Assembly (NCBI RefSeq): GCF_036014175.1
Contig: NZ_CP107917.1
Span: forward strand, 6,262,001-6,326,000
Direction of reading: 5' to 3'
Length of the DNA: 64,000 nucleotides
Source: Streptomyces sp. NBC_00443
GTDB taxonomy: Bacteria; Actinomycetota; Actinomycetes; Streptomycetales; Streptomycetaceae
The notes below the pieces were generated by a model. That model was not told the DNA's origin. It searched no databases and was given only the letters and a program-made list of their open reading frames with translations. Below are positions 43,424-51,131 of the stretch, piece by piece; the stretch's first letter is position 1, and the number at the start of each line of letters is the position of its first letter. Position numbers and translations under genes: made by a program.

Positions 43424-43443
43424 CGCTTGCTCGCGAGCAAGCG
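43424..43443. promoter_or_regulatory. operator O1, perfect 20-bp palindrome
   Basis: CGCTTGCTCGCGAGCAAGCG is its own reverse complement. The same core TTGCTCGCGAGCAA recurs at 43544, and with one change at 43572 and 43595. Nearest to the leftward gene, so likely controls its promoter. Confidence 0.75.
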
Positions 43444-43543
43444 TGCAGGTCAGGGGCTGTGTAGAGGGTTTCTGCTGGTCGGAGCGGGAGTGCGCCCGCG
43501 CGCCGTCACCAAAAAGACACATCCACTGATCCATTGAAGGTGG

Positions 43544-43557
43544 TTGCTCGCGAGCAA
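43544..43557. promoter_or_regulatory. operator O2
   Basis: TTGCTCGCGAGCAA, identical to the O1 core. It is nested in a longer inverted repeat, AGGTGGT at 43538-43544 and ACCACCT at 43561-43567. Confidence 0.75.
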
Positions 43558-43571
43558 GCGACCACCTATGT

Positions 43572-43585
43572 TTGCTCGTGAGCAA
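43572..43585. promoter_or_regulatory. operator O3
   Basis: TTGCTCGTGAGCAA, one base from the O1/O2 core, centred 28 bp from O2. Confidence 0.7.
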
Positions 43586-43594
43586 GCGAGCAGG

Positions 43595-43608
43595 TAGCTC
43601 GCGAGCAA
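43595..43608. promoter_or_regulatory. operator O4
   Basis: TAGCTCGCGAGCAA, one base from the core, centred 23 bp from O3 and just before the ribosome site GGAGGAG of the rightward HTH gene. Confidence 0.7.
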
Positions 43609-43632
43609 GCGCACGAGTGGAGGAGTGACCGC

Positions 43633-43944
43633 GTGTCCATGCGCAGTCGAAGCCCCGGAGAACGGGGCGCGAAGCCGCACCGGTACCGCCTCAACGCCGA
43701 CGCCCTACGCGAGAAGGCACGGGCGGCCGGCGACACCGAACAGCGGGAGATCGCCCGCCGGACCGGCATCGACGAGGGCGCCCTCTCCCGGCTTCTGGCC
43801 GGGACCAGGAGCCCGAGCCTCGAAACGGTCGTCGCCCTCGCGGCGGCCTACGGCGGCCCGATCGAGGACCTGCTCACCAGGCCCGACGGCACCCCGCTCC
43901 GGATCCCCGCACAGGCCGTACGGACGGCCGCCGCCGTCGGCTGA
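43633..43944 (+). CDS. XRE-family HTH regulator, candidate Cro-like
   Basis: 103 residues. A basic N-terminal arm is followed by a complete XRE fold: 'RLNADALREKARAAGDTEQR', 'IARRTGIDEGALSRLLAGTR', 'SPSLETVVALAAAYGG'. GTG at 43633 follows GGAGGAG by 7 bases. As first rightward gene past the operator array it fits a Cro-like or activator role for the early operon. Confidence 0.82.
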   Translation: MSMRSRSPGERGAKPHRYRLNADALREKARAAGDTEQREIARRTGIDEGALSRLLAGTRSPSLETVVALAAAYGGPIEDLLTRPDGTPLRIPAQAVRTAAAVG

Positions 43945-44031
43945 CGGCGACCGGGGCCGCCGAGACCATGCCCGGTCCCGACGCCCCGGATCACCAGGCA
44001 CCTCAACCAACCGAGAATCGAGGTCCCTCCA

Positions 44032-44385
44032 GTGGCGAAGAGTAACGCCCAGAAAGCCCCCACGCAGACCCTCGCGGCTCTGCTCACCGAACACCCGGAG
44101 ATCACCGGGCTCACGTGGTCGATCGACCCGTCCGGTGTCGTCCACGGGTCCAACCCGGACGACGACGGCCGCACGGTTACCAGCCTCGCCCGCATCATCG
44201 GCGGGACGCCCGTGGCGACCACCACGACGAACCCCGTCGGCGACCGGCTGACGCTGACCGCCCTCGTGACCGTGTGGCACGGCGCGCACTTCGACGTCTG
44301 GGCCACGCACGAGACCCCCGTCGAGACCGAACCGCTGCCCCTCGGCGCCGTCGCCGTCCTGGCCCCGGTGGGAGGTGGCCGGTGA
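44032..44385 (+). CDS. hypothetical protein
   Basis: 117 residues, not recognised. It looks like a compact alpha/beta protein ('TLAALLTEHPEITGLTWSID', 'LTLTALVTVWHGAHFDVWAT'). GTG at 44032 follows CCCTCCAGTG without a good ribosome site in the usual position; GAGG lies about 11 bases upstream. First gene of a coupled run to 45.9 kb. Confidence 0.65.
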   Translation: MAKSNAQKAPTQTLAALLTEHPEITGLTWSIDPSGVVHGSNPDDDGRTVTSLARIIGGTPVATTTTNPVGDRLTLTALVTVWHGAHFDVWATHETPVETEPLPLGAVAVLAPVGGGR

Positions 44386-44540
44386 TGGACGTCGCCCGTA
44401 CCGCGGTCCTCCTCGCCCTCGTCGCCTGCGTCGGCCTGCTGATCGTCTCGGTCGTGGCCGGCCGCACCGTCCCCGTCCGTCCCTCCGCTCTGGCCCGCCG
44501 CATCGTCGCGCGCCGGATCGCTAAGGGAGGCGGTCGGTGA
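44385..44540 (+). CDS. small single-span membrane protein
   Basis: 51 residues: one hydrophobic helix (about 5-26, 'RTAVLLALVACVGLLIVSVV') and a basic tail 'ALARRIVARRIAKGGGR'. The ATG overlaps the previous stop by one base (TGATG) and its own stop overlaps the next start. Unknown role. Confidence 0.6.
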   Translation: MDVARTAVLLALVACVGLLIVSVVAGRTVPVRPSALARRIVARRIAKGGGR

Positions 44541-44680
44541 TGGCGAAGCACGATCACCGCAACTGCCCCCCGTGCGGCCTGATGCGCCACCCGGCGAACG
44601 CGAAGGACGCCGCCCTCGTGCGTCGCCTCCTCGTCCGCCAGGCGCCGGCCGACCGCCGCACGCAGGGAGGCCAGGCGTGA
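44540..44680 (+). CDS. 46-residue CxxC protein
   Basis: Starts 'MAKHDHRNCPPCGLMRHPAN', with a CPPC pair flanked by histidines, and ends Arg-rich. Coupled on both sides by overlapping start/stop codons. It could bind one metal. Unknown role. Confidence 0.55.
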   Translation: MAKHDHRNCPPCGLMRHPANAKDAALVRRLLVRQAPADRRTQGGQA

Positions 44681-45576
44681 AGAACCGTCAGACCCTCACC
44701 GACCACCAGGCATCCGCCCGCGCGGCGCTGAAGCAGCGCGGCGTGTGGGTGCCGGGTCCGGTCTACCCGACCGTCGAGAGCGCGCAGGCCGCCGCGCGAC
44801 GTGTGCCCCTGGCCCGCCAGTTGTCGGCCTACCTGCCGATCGGCGACTTCGAGGCGTACGGCGCCCGGTGCGAGGACGGCGGCGCCCTGTGGGTGCGGCA
44901 CGTCGGCGGTGACGGCCCGGCCCTGGAGCCGATGCCGCAGCGCATGACGGTCCGCGTGCCCACGTACGGCAGCGGCCCCGGTTACAGCGGTGTCGGCATC
45001 GTCACCGTGTCGATCGCGCCGACCTGCCCCGTGTGCGGTGGTCCGCGCGGCTTCGACGACGTCAAGGCGGACCCGTTCATGCGGGACGGCGAGACGTTCG
45101 TCCGGGACCGGTGGGCCAACCGTTGCGGGCACCAGGACCGTTACGACCTCGTCCTCGACGAGGCCCGCCGCACCCCGCCCGCACCGGGCGGGAAGACCCC
45201 CGAGGACGCCCCGGCGCGCAAGCTCCCGGCCCTCGCCGTGCCGTGCACCCGGTGCGGCGCGAAGGCTGGGGACCTGTGCACGAGCCACAACGGGGCGCGG
45301 CTGCGTCTGGTCGACGTTCACCGGCCGCGCACCGACGCGTGGCACGCCCACCGGGTGAAGACCGTCCCGGCGGCGGCGCTGGTCCTCGCGGCCGCGAACC
45401 GACGGGACGTCAACCACGGCCGCCAGGCCGCCGACCTCCTCGCCGCGAAGGGCTTCACCGCCGAGGCCGATGCCGTCGAGACCCTGCTGAAGATCCAGAA
45501 CGGGCACCTGTCCGCGAAGCAGACGGTCACGTACCTCGTCGAGCGGGCCGAGACCGGCCGGGGCGGTGAGGCGTGA
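44677..45576 (+). CDS. zinc-ribbon protein of actinophage type
   Basis: 299 residues. The middle has 'PTCPVCGGPRGFDD' with 'NRCGHQDRYDL', and the C-terminal part has 'VPCTRCGAKAGDLCTSHNGA' then 'HRPRTDAWHAHR', the zinc-finger pattern common in actinophage early genes. The last 70 residues are helical. The GTG overlaps the previous stop. Nucleic-acid binding is likely; no catalytic motif is visible. Confidence 0.7.
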   Translation: MKNRQTLTDHQASARAALKQRGVWVPGPVYPTVESAQAAARRVPLARQLSAYLPIGDFEAYGARCEDGGALWVRHVGGDGPALEPMPQRMTVRVPTYGSGPGYSGVGIVTVSIAPTCPVCGGPRGFDDVKADPFMRDGETFVRDRWANRCGHQDRYDLVLDEARRTPPAPGGKTPEDAPARKLPALAVPCTRCGAKAGDLCTSHNGARLRLVDVHRPRTDAWHAHRVKTVPAAALVLAAANRRDVNHGRQAADLLAAKGFTAEADAVETLLKIQNGHLSAKQTVTYLVERAETGRGGEA

Positions 45577-45896
45577 TGGCCGCCCCCGTGAAGGACACGC
45601 CCAACGTCGGCCCGGCGGCCGAGGCCGTCGAGGCGACCGCGTGGCGTCGCGTCGCCTCCTCCGAGGAGCCGGACCGATTCCGGTCCCTCGTCCTGGAGTT
45701 CACCGACCGCGAGGTCAACGGCCGCCCGCACCGTGAGCCCGGCTACTTCGAGACGGACGGCGTCCTCGTGGCCGCGCACGTCGAGGCCCTGGCCGGGCTG
45801 CGCCGACTGCGCGCCCGCCGCCACAAGCCCTCGTGCCGCTGCGTCGCCTGCCGCTCCCTCGCTACCCACATCGTTCGAGAGGACTCCCGCTCATGA
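45573..45896 (+). CDS. hypothetical protein
   Basis: 106 residues, not recognised. 'SLVLEFTDREVNGRPHREPG' and a C-terminal 'SCRCVACRSLATH' with three cysteines. Either GTG 45573 or ATG 45576 may start it. The last codon runs 4 bases into the YqaJ gene. Confidence 0.6.
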   Translation: MMAAPVKDTPNVGPAAEAVEATAWRRVASSEEPDRFRSLVLEFTDREVNGRPHREPGYFETDGVLVAAHVEALAGLRRLRARRHKPSCRCVACRSLATHIVREDSRS

Positions 45897-46954
45897 CCGT
45901 CATGACCGCCTCGGCCGAGACCAGCGTCTCGGCCGAGGGTCGGCCCGACGCGCCGACCGCCCGCCTCATCCTTCCCGCCGGCGCTTCCCGCGAGGAGTGG
46001 CTGACCGTCCGTCGTGCCGGTCTGGGCGGCTCCGACGTCGCCCGCATCCTCGGCCTCGACGAGTACGCCGGCGCCCTGCGCGTGTGGGAGGAAAAGGCCG
46101 GATACGAGGAGCCGTCGAACGACCGGATGAAGTGGGGGACGCGCCTGGAGGGCGTGATCGCCGAGGGCTTCGAGGAGGAGACCGGTCTCGTCACCGCGAT
46201 CCCGGCCGGGACGTTCGCGCACCTCGACCACCCTTGGGCGCTGGCGAACATCGACCGTCACGTCCTGGAGGACGGCGTCGTCGTCGCTCCGCTGGAGCTG
46301 AAGAACAAGAGCGAGTACGTCGCGCGGAAGTGGGAGAACACCGAGGAGGCGCCCGACGCCCCGGCGCTCCAGGCGCATTGGTACACGGCCGTCGGCGGTT
46401 ACTCGCACTCGTACGTGGCCGCCCTCCTCGGCGGGAACCGGCTGACCGTCTTCCGGCAGGAGCGGAACGAGGAGCTGATCGCCGAGCTGTTCCGCATCTG
46501 CGGCGAGTGGTATCAGCGCCACATCGTCGAGGGTGTCCGCCCGAAGGCCGACGGCCTGAAGGGCACGAAGGATCTCCTCGCCGCCCTCTACGACGTCAAG
46601 CCCGAGGCGGTCAAGGAGATCCCCCTCAGCGAGGCGAAGGAGCTGCGCGCCCGCCGAGCTTCCCTGAAGGACCAGGCGAAGGCCCTGGAGCAGCAGCTCA
46701 ACGAGGTCGAAAACCAGATGCGCGACCGGGCCGGTGAGGACGCGATCGTCAAGTCCGGCAAGGGCATCGCCTGGACCTGGAAGCCCACCGGCAAGTTCAG
46801 CGACAAGCAGTTCCGCGAGAAGTACCCGGAGCACGTCGCCCAGTACACGACCACGGTCGAGGTCATCGACTCGGCCCGCGTGAAGGCCGAACTCCCCGAG
46901 ATCCACACGAAGTGCCGCGCACGCGTGCTGCTCGTGCCTGCGAAGGAGATCTGA
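45893..46954 (+). CDS. YqaJ-type viral exonuclease
   Basis: 353 residues. The PD-(D/E)xK recombination exonuclease fold: 'GLGGSDVARILGLDEY' at the N-terminus, 'DRMKWGTRLEGVIAEGFEEE', 'ANIDRHVLEDG' and the catalytic 'APLELKNKSEYVARKW'. A coiled segment 'LKDQAKALEQQLNEVENQM' follows. It resects double-stranded DNA ends 5' to 3' to give 3' tails for RecT, whose gene is 3 bp downstream. ATG at 45893 overlaps the previous stop; the in-frame extension upstream to 45833 overlaps the previous gene. Confidence 0.88.
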   Translation: MTVMTASAETSVSAEGRPDAPTARLILPAGASREEWLTVRRAGLGGSDVARILGLDEYAGALRVWEEKAGYEEPSNDRMKWGTRLEGVIAEGFEEETGLVTAIPAGTFAHLDHPWALANIDRHVLEDGVVVAPLELKNKSEYVARKWENTEEAPDAPALQAHWYTAVGGYSHSYVAALLGGNRLTVFRQERNEELIAELFRICGEWYQRHIVEGVRPKADGLKGTKDLLAALYDVKPEAVKEIPLSEAKELRARRASLKDQAKALEQQLNEVENQMRDRAGEDAIVKSGKGIAWTWKPTGKFSDKQFREKYPEHVAQYTTTVEVIDSARVKAELPEIHTKCRARVLLVPAKEI

Positions 46955-46957
46955 TCC

Positions 46958-47953
46958 ATGAGCACTGACCTGCTGGCCCGCGTGCGGGCAGCGTCGGCGG
47001 CCGGTACCCCCTCGGGGGCCGGCCGCCCGGCCGGGGCCGAGGAGGCCGCCACCGGCAACGTCCCCACGGCCCCGGGCAACGCCGAGACCGTCGAGGCGCT
47101 GCACACCTGGCTGACCCGGTACGAGGGCCACATCGCCCGCCGTCTGCCCTCGCACGTCGAGGCCGGGGCGTTCCTGGCGGCCGTCCGCGATCGGCTCCCG
47201 GCGCTGGAAGGCTGCTCGCCCGCGAGCATCCTGGACGCCGTCCTCGCCTGTGCGTCGTTCGGCTTCATCCCCGACGGCCGCGAGGCCGTCCTCACCCGGG
47301 ACGGGGCCCTCGCCACGTTCATCCCGACGTACCGCGGCTACGTCAAGGCGATGCACAACTCGGGCTTCGTCACCTCGGTCCGGGTCGAGATGGTCTACGC
47401 GGGCGACGAGTTCACCTACGAGCCGACCCGCCCGGCGCCGGATGACTTCGTCCACCGGCCCAACCTCGACGTCCCGAAGGACAAGCGCGGGGAGCCGAGG
47501 TTCGCGTACGCCTTCGCCTGGTTGCGGGGCGGTGACCGGTCTCAGCCGATCATCCTGTCCAGCGAGGACGCCGACGAGATCCGCGACCTCTACAGCAAGG
47601 CGTACCAGCGGGCGCGGGACGCCGGGACCGATGACTCGTTCTGGCACACCCACCGCCTCGACATGTGGCGTAAGAGCGCGATCCGGCGCCTGTACAAGCT
47701 CGTCCCCACATCGGCCGAGATGCGCGCCCTGGAGGCCGTCGAGGAGGCGGCCGAAGCCGGTCGTCCGCAGCTCGACCACGCGCCGGACCCGGAGGCCGCC
47801 GCGCTGGTCGCCGAGGCCGAGCGTGCCGCCCGCGCCGCCGAGGGGTCGCAGGACGTTCCGTCCGGCACGCTGAAGGTCAAGGCCAAGGGGCGCGGCCGGT
47901 CGAAGCCGAAGAAGCAGCGCGGCGGGCGCCGTGGCGCGCGGGGACGTGCGTGA
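46958..47953 (+). CDS. RecT-family single-strand annealing protein
   Basis: 331 residues. RecT core: 'GAFLAAVRDRLPALEGCSPA', 'ILDAVLACASFGFIPDGREA', 'ATFIPTYRGYVKAMHNSGFV', 'VRVEMVYAGDEFTYEPT', 'HRLDMWRKSAIRRLYKLVP'. It coats 3' single strands and pairs them with homologous DNA. With YqaJ it forms the Red/RecET-like recombination module of the element. The Lys/Arg-rich tail 'KAKGRGRSKPKKQRGGRRG' probably aids DNA binding. Confidence 0.9.
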   Translation: MSTDLLARVRAASAAGTPSGAGRPAGAEEAATGNVPTAPGNAETVEALHTWLTRYEGHIARRLPSHVEAGAFLAAVRDRLPALEGCSPASILDAVLACASFGFIPDGREAVLTRDGALATFIPTYRGYVKAMHNSGFVTSVRVEMVYAGDEFTYEPTRPAPDDFVHRPNLDVPKDKRGEPRFAYAFAWLRGGDRSQPIILSSEDADEIRDLYSKAYQRARDAGTDDSFWHTHRLDMWRKSAIRRLYKLVPTSAEMRALEAVEEAAEAGRPQLDHAPDPEAAALVAEAERAARAAEGSQDVPSGTLKVKAKGRGRSKPKKQRGGRRGARGRA

Positions 47954-48680
47954 TGGGGGTTGGCTCAACCGCCCCATGTGCGGCCTGGACTTCGAGACAA
48001 CGGGTGTTGACCCGGAGTCCGACCGGATCGTGTCGGCCGCCGTCGTCCTTCGGGGCGGCGGCCGGCCGACCGGCCGCACCTCGTGGCTCGCGGACCCCGG
48101 GGTCGAGATCCCGGCCGGGGCCACGGCGGTGCACGGCATCACCACCGAGTACGCGCGGGCGGCCGGCCGCCCCGCCGTCGAGGTCGTCGAGGAGGTGACG
48201 GCCGCCGTCGCGGCGGCCGTCGCCGACGGCTGCCCCCTGGTCGTGATGAACGCGCCGTTCGACCTGACGATGTTGGACCGCGAGGCCCGCCGCCACGGGG
48301 TCACCCCGCTCGTCGACCGGTGTGACCCGTACGTCCTCGACCCGCGCGTCCTCGACAAGCGGGTCAGCCGACGGCGGGGCTCGCGGACCCTGACCGACCT
48401 TGCCCGTCACTACGTGGTGCCCCTGTTCGGTGCGCACTCGGCCGAGGCCGATGCCGTCGCGGCGTGCGCGGTCACCTACAAGATCGGCAACCGGTACCGG
48501 TTCCTCGCGGACACCCCGCTCCCGCGGCTGCACGCCGAACAGATCCGGTGGGCGGCCGACCAGCAGCAGGGGTTGCGGGACTACTTCGCGCGGACGCCCG
48601 GCAAGGAGCACCAGGCCGCCACCGTGCGCCTGGACTGGCCGATGATCCCGGTCCCCGTGGCGACGGGCAGCGGCCGGTGA
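47946..48680 (+). CDS. DnaQ-like DEDDh 3'-5' exonuclease
   Basis: About 244 residues. Exo I 'CGLDFETTGVDPESDRIVSA', Exo II 'VVMNAPFDLTMLDREARRHG' and Exo III 'AHSAEADAVAAC' with His supply the DEDDh catalytic set. It probably trims DNA during phage recombination or replication. GTG at 47946 overlaps the recT end by 8 bases; GTG 47931 or ATG 47976 are alternatives. Confidence 0.85.
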   Translation: MRDGGWLNRPMCGLDFETTGVDPESDRIVSAAVVLRGGGRPTGRTSWLADPGVEIPAGATAVHGITTEYARAAGRPAVEVVEEVTAAVAAAVADGCPLVVMNAPFDLTMLDREARRHGVTPLVDRCDPYVLDPRVLDKRVSRRRGSRTLTDLARHYVVPLFGAHSAEADAVAACAVTYKIGNRYRFLADTPLPRLHAEQIRWAADQQQGLRDYFARTPGKEHQAATVRLDWPMIPVPVATGSGR

Positions 48681-48853
48681 GTGCGGCCGTGGACGTCCTC
48701 GTCGGGGTGGGCGGCGCCGTGTCCGGTGTCGCCCTCCCGACGGTCGTCGTGGCCGCCCTGGAGCGCGTCCTCCCCTCCCTCTCCCGTTCCGGTGTCGGCC
48801 GCGCTGAGGCCGCGGTCGCCGCCGCTGATCTCTTCCCCCGAGGTGTGCGATGA
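48677..48853 (+). CDS. small hydrophobic protein
   Basis: 58 residues, mostly Ala/Val/Gly ('VLVGVGGAVSGVALPTVVVA'), perhaps one membrane span. GTG overlaps the previous stop and its stop overlaps the next ATG, which supports its reality. Unknown role. Confidence 0.5.
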   Translation: MSAAVDVLVGVGGAVSGVALPTVVVAALERVLPSLSRSGVGRAEAAVAAADLFPRGVR

Positions 48854-49551
48854 CTGAAACGTTCGGCCCGCTGTACGAGCGGCCCAAGTCCCCGGACTGC
48901 CCCAACTGTTCCTGCTGCGCGGCGCCTCTGTGCGAGCGCGGCCGGCGCTCCACCATGCGGTGCGCCGGGCACACCGACGCGAGCACCATGCAGCTCGTCT
49001 CCGGGTGTCCGTGCTCGGCCGAGACGACCGAGGGCACGCACGCGTGGCGGGCCGCGATGATCCGTATCGTCCGGCACGCCACCGAGCGCCCTCTCCGTAC
49101 CCCGGCCGCGCTGCTGCTGCGCGCCCTGGAGACCGCCGAGGGCGGGGACGTCGAGGACCCGGAGGACTTGCTCGGGATGCTGAAGGCGTACCGGTACGCC
49201 GGGGTCACCGACGCCGGACGTCCGGTGATCACGCCGTTCGGCCGGCGCTACCTCGCGGCCCGTACCGACTCCCGGTTCATGACCCCCGTCGAGGTCGAGG
49301 CGGTCGACCACAAGGCGCGCACGGCGACGGTCGTCGTCGTCGGCTGGCACCTGGAGCGCGGCGTCACCGTGCTCCTGGACCAGCTCGTCACCGAGACCGG
49401 GCTGAAGGCCGAGGAGCTGCCCGGCAAGCACCTGGAGGCGGAGGCCAACTGCCACGCCGCGACGGCCGACGAGATCGTCCTGACGAAGGTGCGGATCGCC
49501 CCCGAGCTGCCTGACGGCTGGATGGACGGGAGCGTCACCAGTGCCGAGTGA
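48850..49551 (+). CDS. cysteine-rich hypothetical protein
   Basis: 233 residues. The first 70 residues have eight cysteines, including 'CPNCSCCAAPLC' and 'GCPC', likely binding zinc. The rest includes a winged-helix-like 'LLGMLKAYRYAGVTDAGRPV' segment and 'VLLDQLVTETGLKAEELPG'. No family recognised. Confidence 0.65.
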   Translation: MTETFGPLYERPKSPDCPNCSCCAAPLCERGRRSTMRCAGHTDASTMQLVSGCPCSAETTEGTHAWRAAMIRIVRHATERPLRTPAALLLRALETAEGGDVEDPEDLLGMLKAYRYAGVTDAGRPVITPFGRRYLAARTDSRFMTPVEVEAVDHKARTATVVVVGWHLERGVTVLLDQLVTETGLKAEELPGKHLEAEANCHAATADEIVLTKVRIAPELPDGWMDGSVTSAE

Positions 49552-50398
49552 CAAGCCGCTGAAGACGGTGATCACCGTCCTCGCCGCCGAGCCGAACACC
49601 CGGCTCGGGTGCTGCGACGCCGACGGCCCGGCCGTGTGGGTGCGCGTGACGGCCTGGTCGCCGCGGCGGGCGTTCCTCACCGACGCCGCGCCGTTCCTGG
49701 CCGTGTCGGGCAGGGAGACCGAGGATCTGCCCGGCCTGCGATTCTTCGCCGACCTCGACCTGAACAATCCGCCGAAGAACGACGACACCTCGGGTGAACA
49801 CCTGGAGTGGCCGGGCCTCGGGCTGTGCCCGCCCGTCCCCGCCGAGTGGCTGACGGCCCGGGACGAGGACGACCCGGGCGCCCCGGCCGGGGCCGAGGAG
49901 GAGGTCCCGCCTGTCCTGTCGGTCATCGCGCGTGGACTGCCCGGACCGCAGGGCAGTAAGACACACGTCGGCGGCGGCCGGATGATCGAGTCCTCGGCGA
50001 AGGTCAAGCCGTGGCGGGACGTCGTCGCCTGGTCGGCCATCGCCGCCCGTAACCGGGTCCGCGGCTGGAGCCAGTTGACCGGGCCGGTCGCCCTGTCCCT
50101 GACGTTCACCATGCCGAGGCCCCGCTCCCACTTCGGGACCGGCCGGAACGCCGAGGTGGTCCGCCCCTCGGCCCCGGCGCGGCCGGACGTCACCCCGGAC
50201 CTCGACAAGCTCGTGAGGGCGACGTGCGACGCGCTCAAGACGGCCCGGGTGTACCGGGATGACGCGCAAGTCGTCGAGTACCGGGCGCCGTTCGGGCAGT
50301 GGTACGACACCGACCACGGCACCGTGCCCCTCGTCCTGGACGGACCGGGCTGCGTCATCCAGCTGTGGCCCCTCGACGCCAAGGGGGCCGGCCGGTGA
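49541..50398 (+). CDS. RusA-like Holliday junction resolvase with extra N-terminal domain
   Basis: 285 residues. The C-terminal 160 residues match RusA: 'ARGLPGPQGSKTHVGGGRMI', 'SSAKVKPWRDVVAWSA', 'VTPDLDKLVRATCDALKTAR', 'VYRDDAQVVEYRA'; the Asp pair in 'PDLDKL' and 'RDDAQV' holds the catalytic metal. RusA cleaves four-way junctions. The N-terminal 120 residues ('KTVITVLAAEPNTRLGCCDA') are not RusA and not recognised. It fits the recombination module to its left. Confidence 0.85.
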   Translation: MPSDKPLKTVITVLAAEPNTRLGCCDADGPAVWVRVTAWSPRRAFLTDAAPFLAVSGRETEDLPGLRFFADLDLNNPPKNDDTSGEHLEWPGLGLCPPVPAEWLTARDEDDPGAPAGAEEEVPPVLSVIARGLPGPQGSKTHVGGGRMIESSAKVKPWRDVVAWSAIAARNRVRGWSQLTGPVALSLTFTMPRPRSHFGTGRNAEVVRPSAPARPDVTPDLDKLVRATCDALKTARVYRDDAQVVEYRAPFGQWYDTDHGTVPLVLDGPGCVIQLWPLDAKGAGR

Positions 50399-50844
50399 GC
50401 TACGAGGGAATCGTCCGCGCCCTGACGAACGGGGACCCGCGCGAGCTGTCGGACCGCGACCTCGCGCAACGGCTCCACGTCGACGAGGAGTTCGTCGCCC
50501 GGGTGCGCACCGAGCAGGGGCTCCCGGTGTTCAGCGCCGGGCGCCGTGCCCGCCGCGAGATCGTCGAGGCCGCCTACCTGGCGCACGTCGAGGACGTCGG
50601 CGGCGGACACCAGCGCTGGACTGGGACGACGACCCGGGACGGCGTGCCGATGGTCACCACGCGGTTCGGGCAGGAGTCCGCGCACCGTGTGGCGTTCCAG
50701 ATGGTCACCGGCCGGCCGCCGGTCGGATACGTGCGGGTGTCGTGCACCTTCCCGCACTGCGTGGCGCGGGGGCACCAGGCCGACCGTCGTGTCCGCGAGG
50801 AGCGGCGCCGGTCGGCCCCGGCCGGGGCGGTGATCGCGGCATGA
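50395..50844 (+). CDS. HNH-like protein, possibly degenerate
   Basis: 149 residues. The second half, 'GGHQRWTGTTTRDGVPMVTT', 'ESAHRVAFQMVTGRPPVGYV' and 'CTFPHCVARGHQADRRVR', has the order of phage HNH nucleases (HRxAF, then CxNPxCVxPxH), but the central DH of the active site is replaced by 'RVSC'. It may be an inactive DNA-binding relative. N-terminus is an HTH-like 'LSDRDLAQRLHVDEEFVARV'. GTG overlaps the rusA stop. Confidence 0.6.
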   Translation: MSYEGIVRALTNGDPRELSDRDLAQRLHVDEEFVARVRTEQGLPVFSAGRRARREIVEAAYLAHVEDVGGGHQRWTGTTTRDGVPMVTTRFGQESAHRVAFQMVTGRPPVGYVRVSCTFPHCVARGHQADRRVREERRRSAPAGAVIAA

Positions 50845-51131
50845 CCACTAGGCGCAACGACCTCGCGAACGCCCGCCTCCCGAAGGCGGCGCTCCTGCCG
50901 GGGGCGTCGTGGCACGGCCCGATCGACCTCGTGGCCGTGCGTCTGGTCCTCGCCGGGCGCCGGCCGCCGTCGGTCCTCGACGACGACCACAAGCTCTACG
51001 CGATCGTCCACGGCCCTGGCAGCGTGCGCAGCAAGGCGAAGGCCCTCGGTCTGGCGGAGCTGACCGTCGCCCGGTACTCGCCCGGCTACGCGGGCACGTA
51101 CGGCCGCAGCGGTGAGGAGGGTCCGCCGTGA
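50841..51131 (+). CDS. hypothetical protein
   Basis: 96 residues, not recognised. Basic, with 'LVAVRLVLAGRRPPSVLDDD' and 'VRSKAKALGLAELTVARYSP', the latter looking like a helix-turn-helix. Coupled to both neighbours by ATGA/GTGA overlaps. Confidence 0.6.
   Translation: MTTRRNDLANARLPKAALLPGASWHGPIDLVAVRLVLAGRRPPSVLDDDHKLYAIVHGPGSVRSKAKALGLAELTVARYSPGYAGTYGRSGEEGPP

Noticed and set aside
43402..43608. CRISPR-like or REP array
   Set aside because: The repeats are palindromic, unevenly spaced and sit between divergent regulators, which fits operators better.
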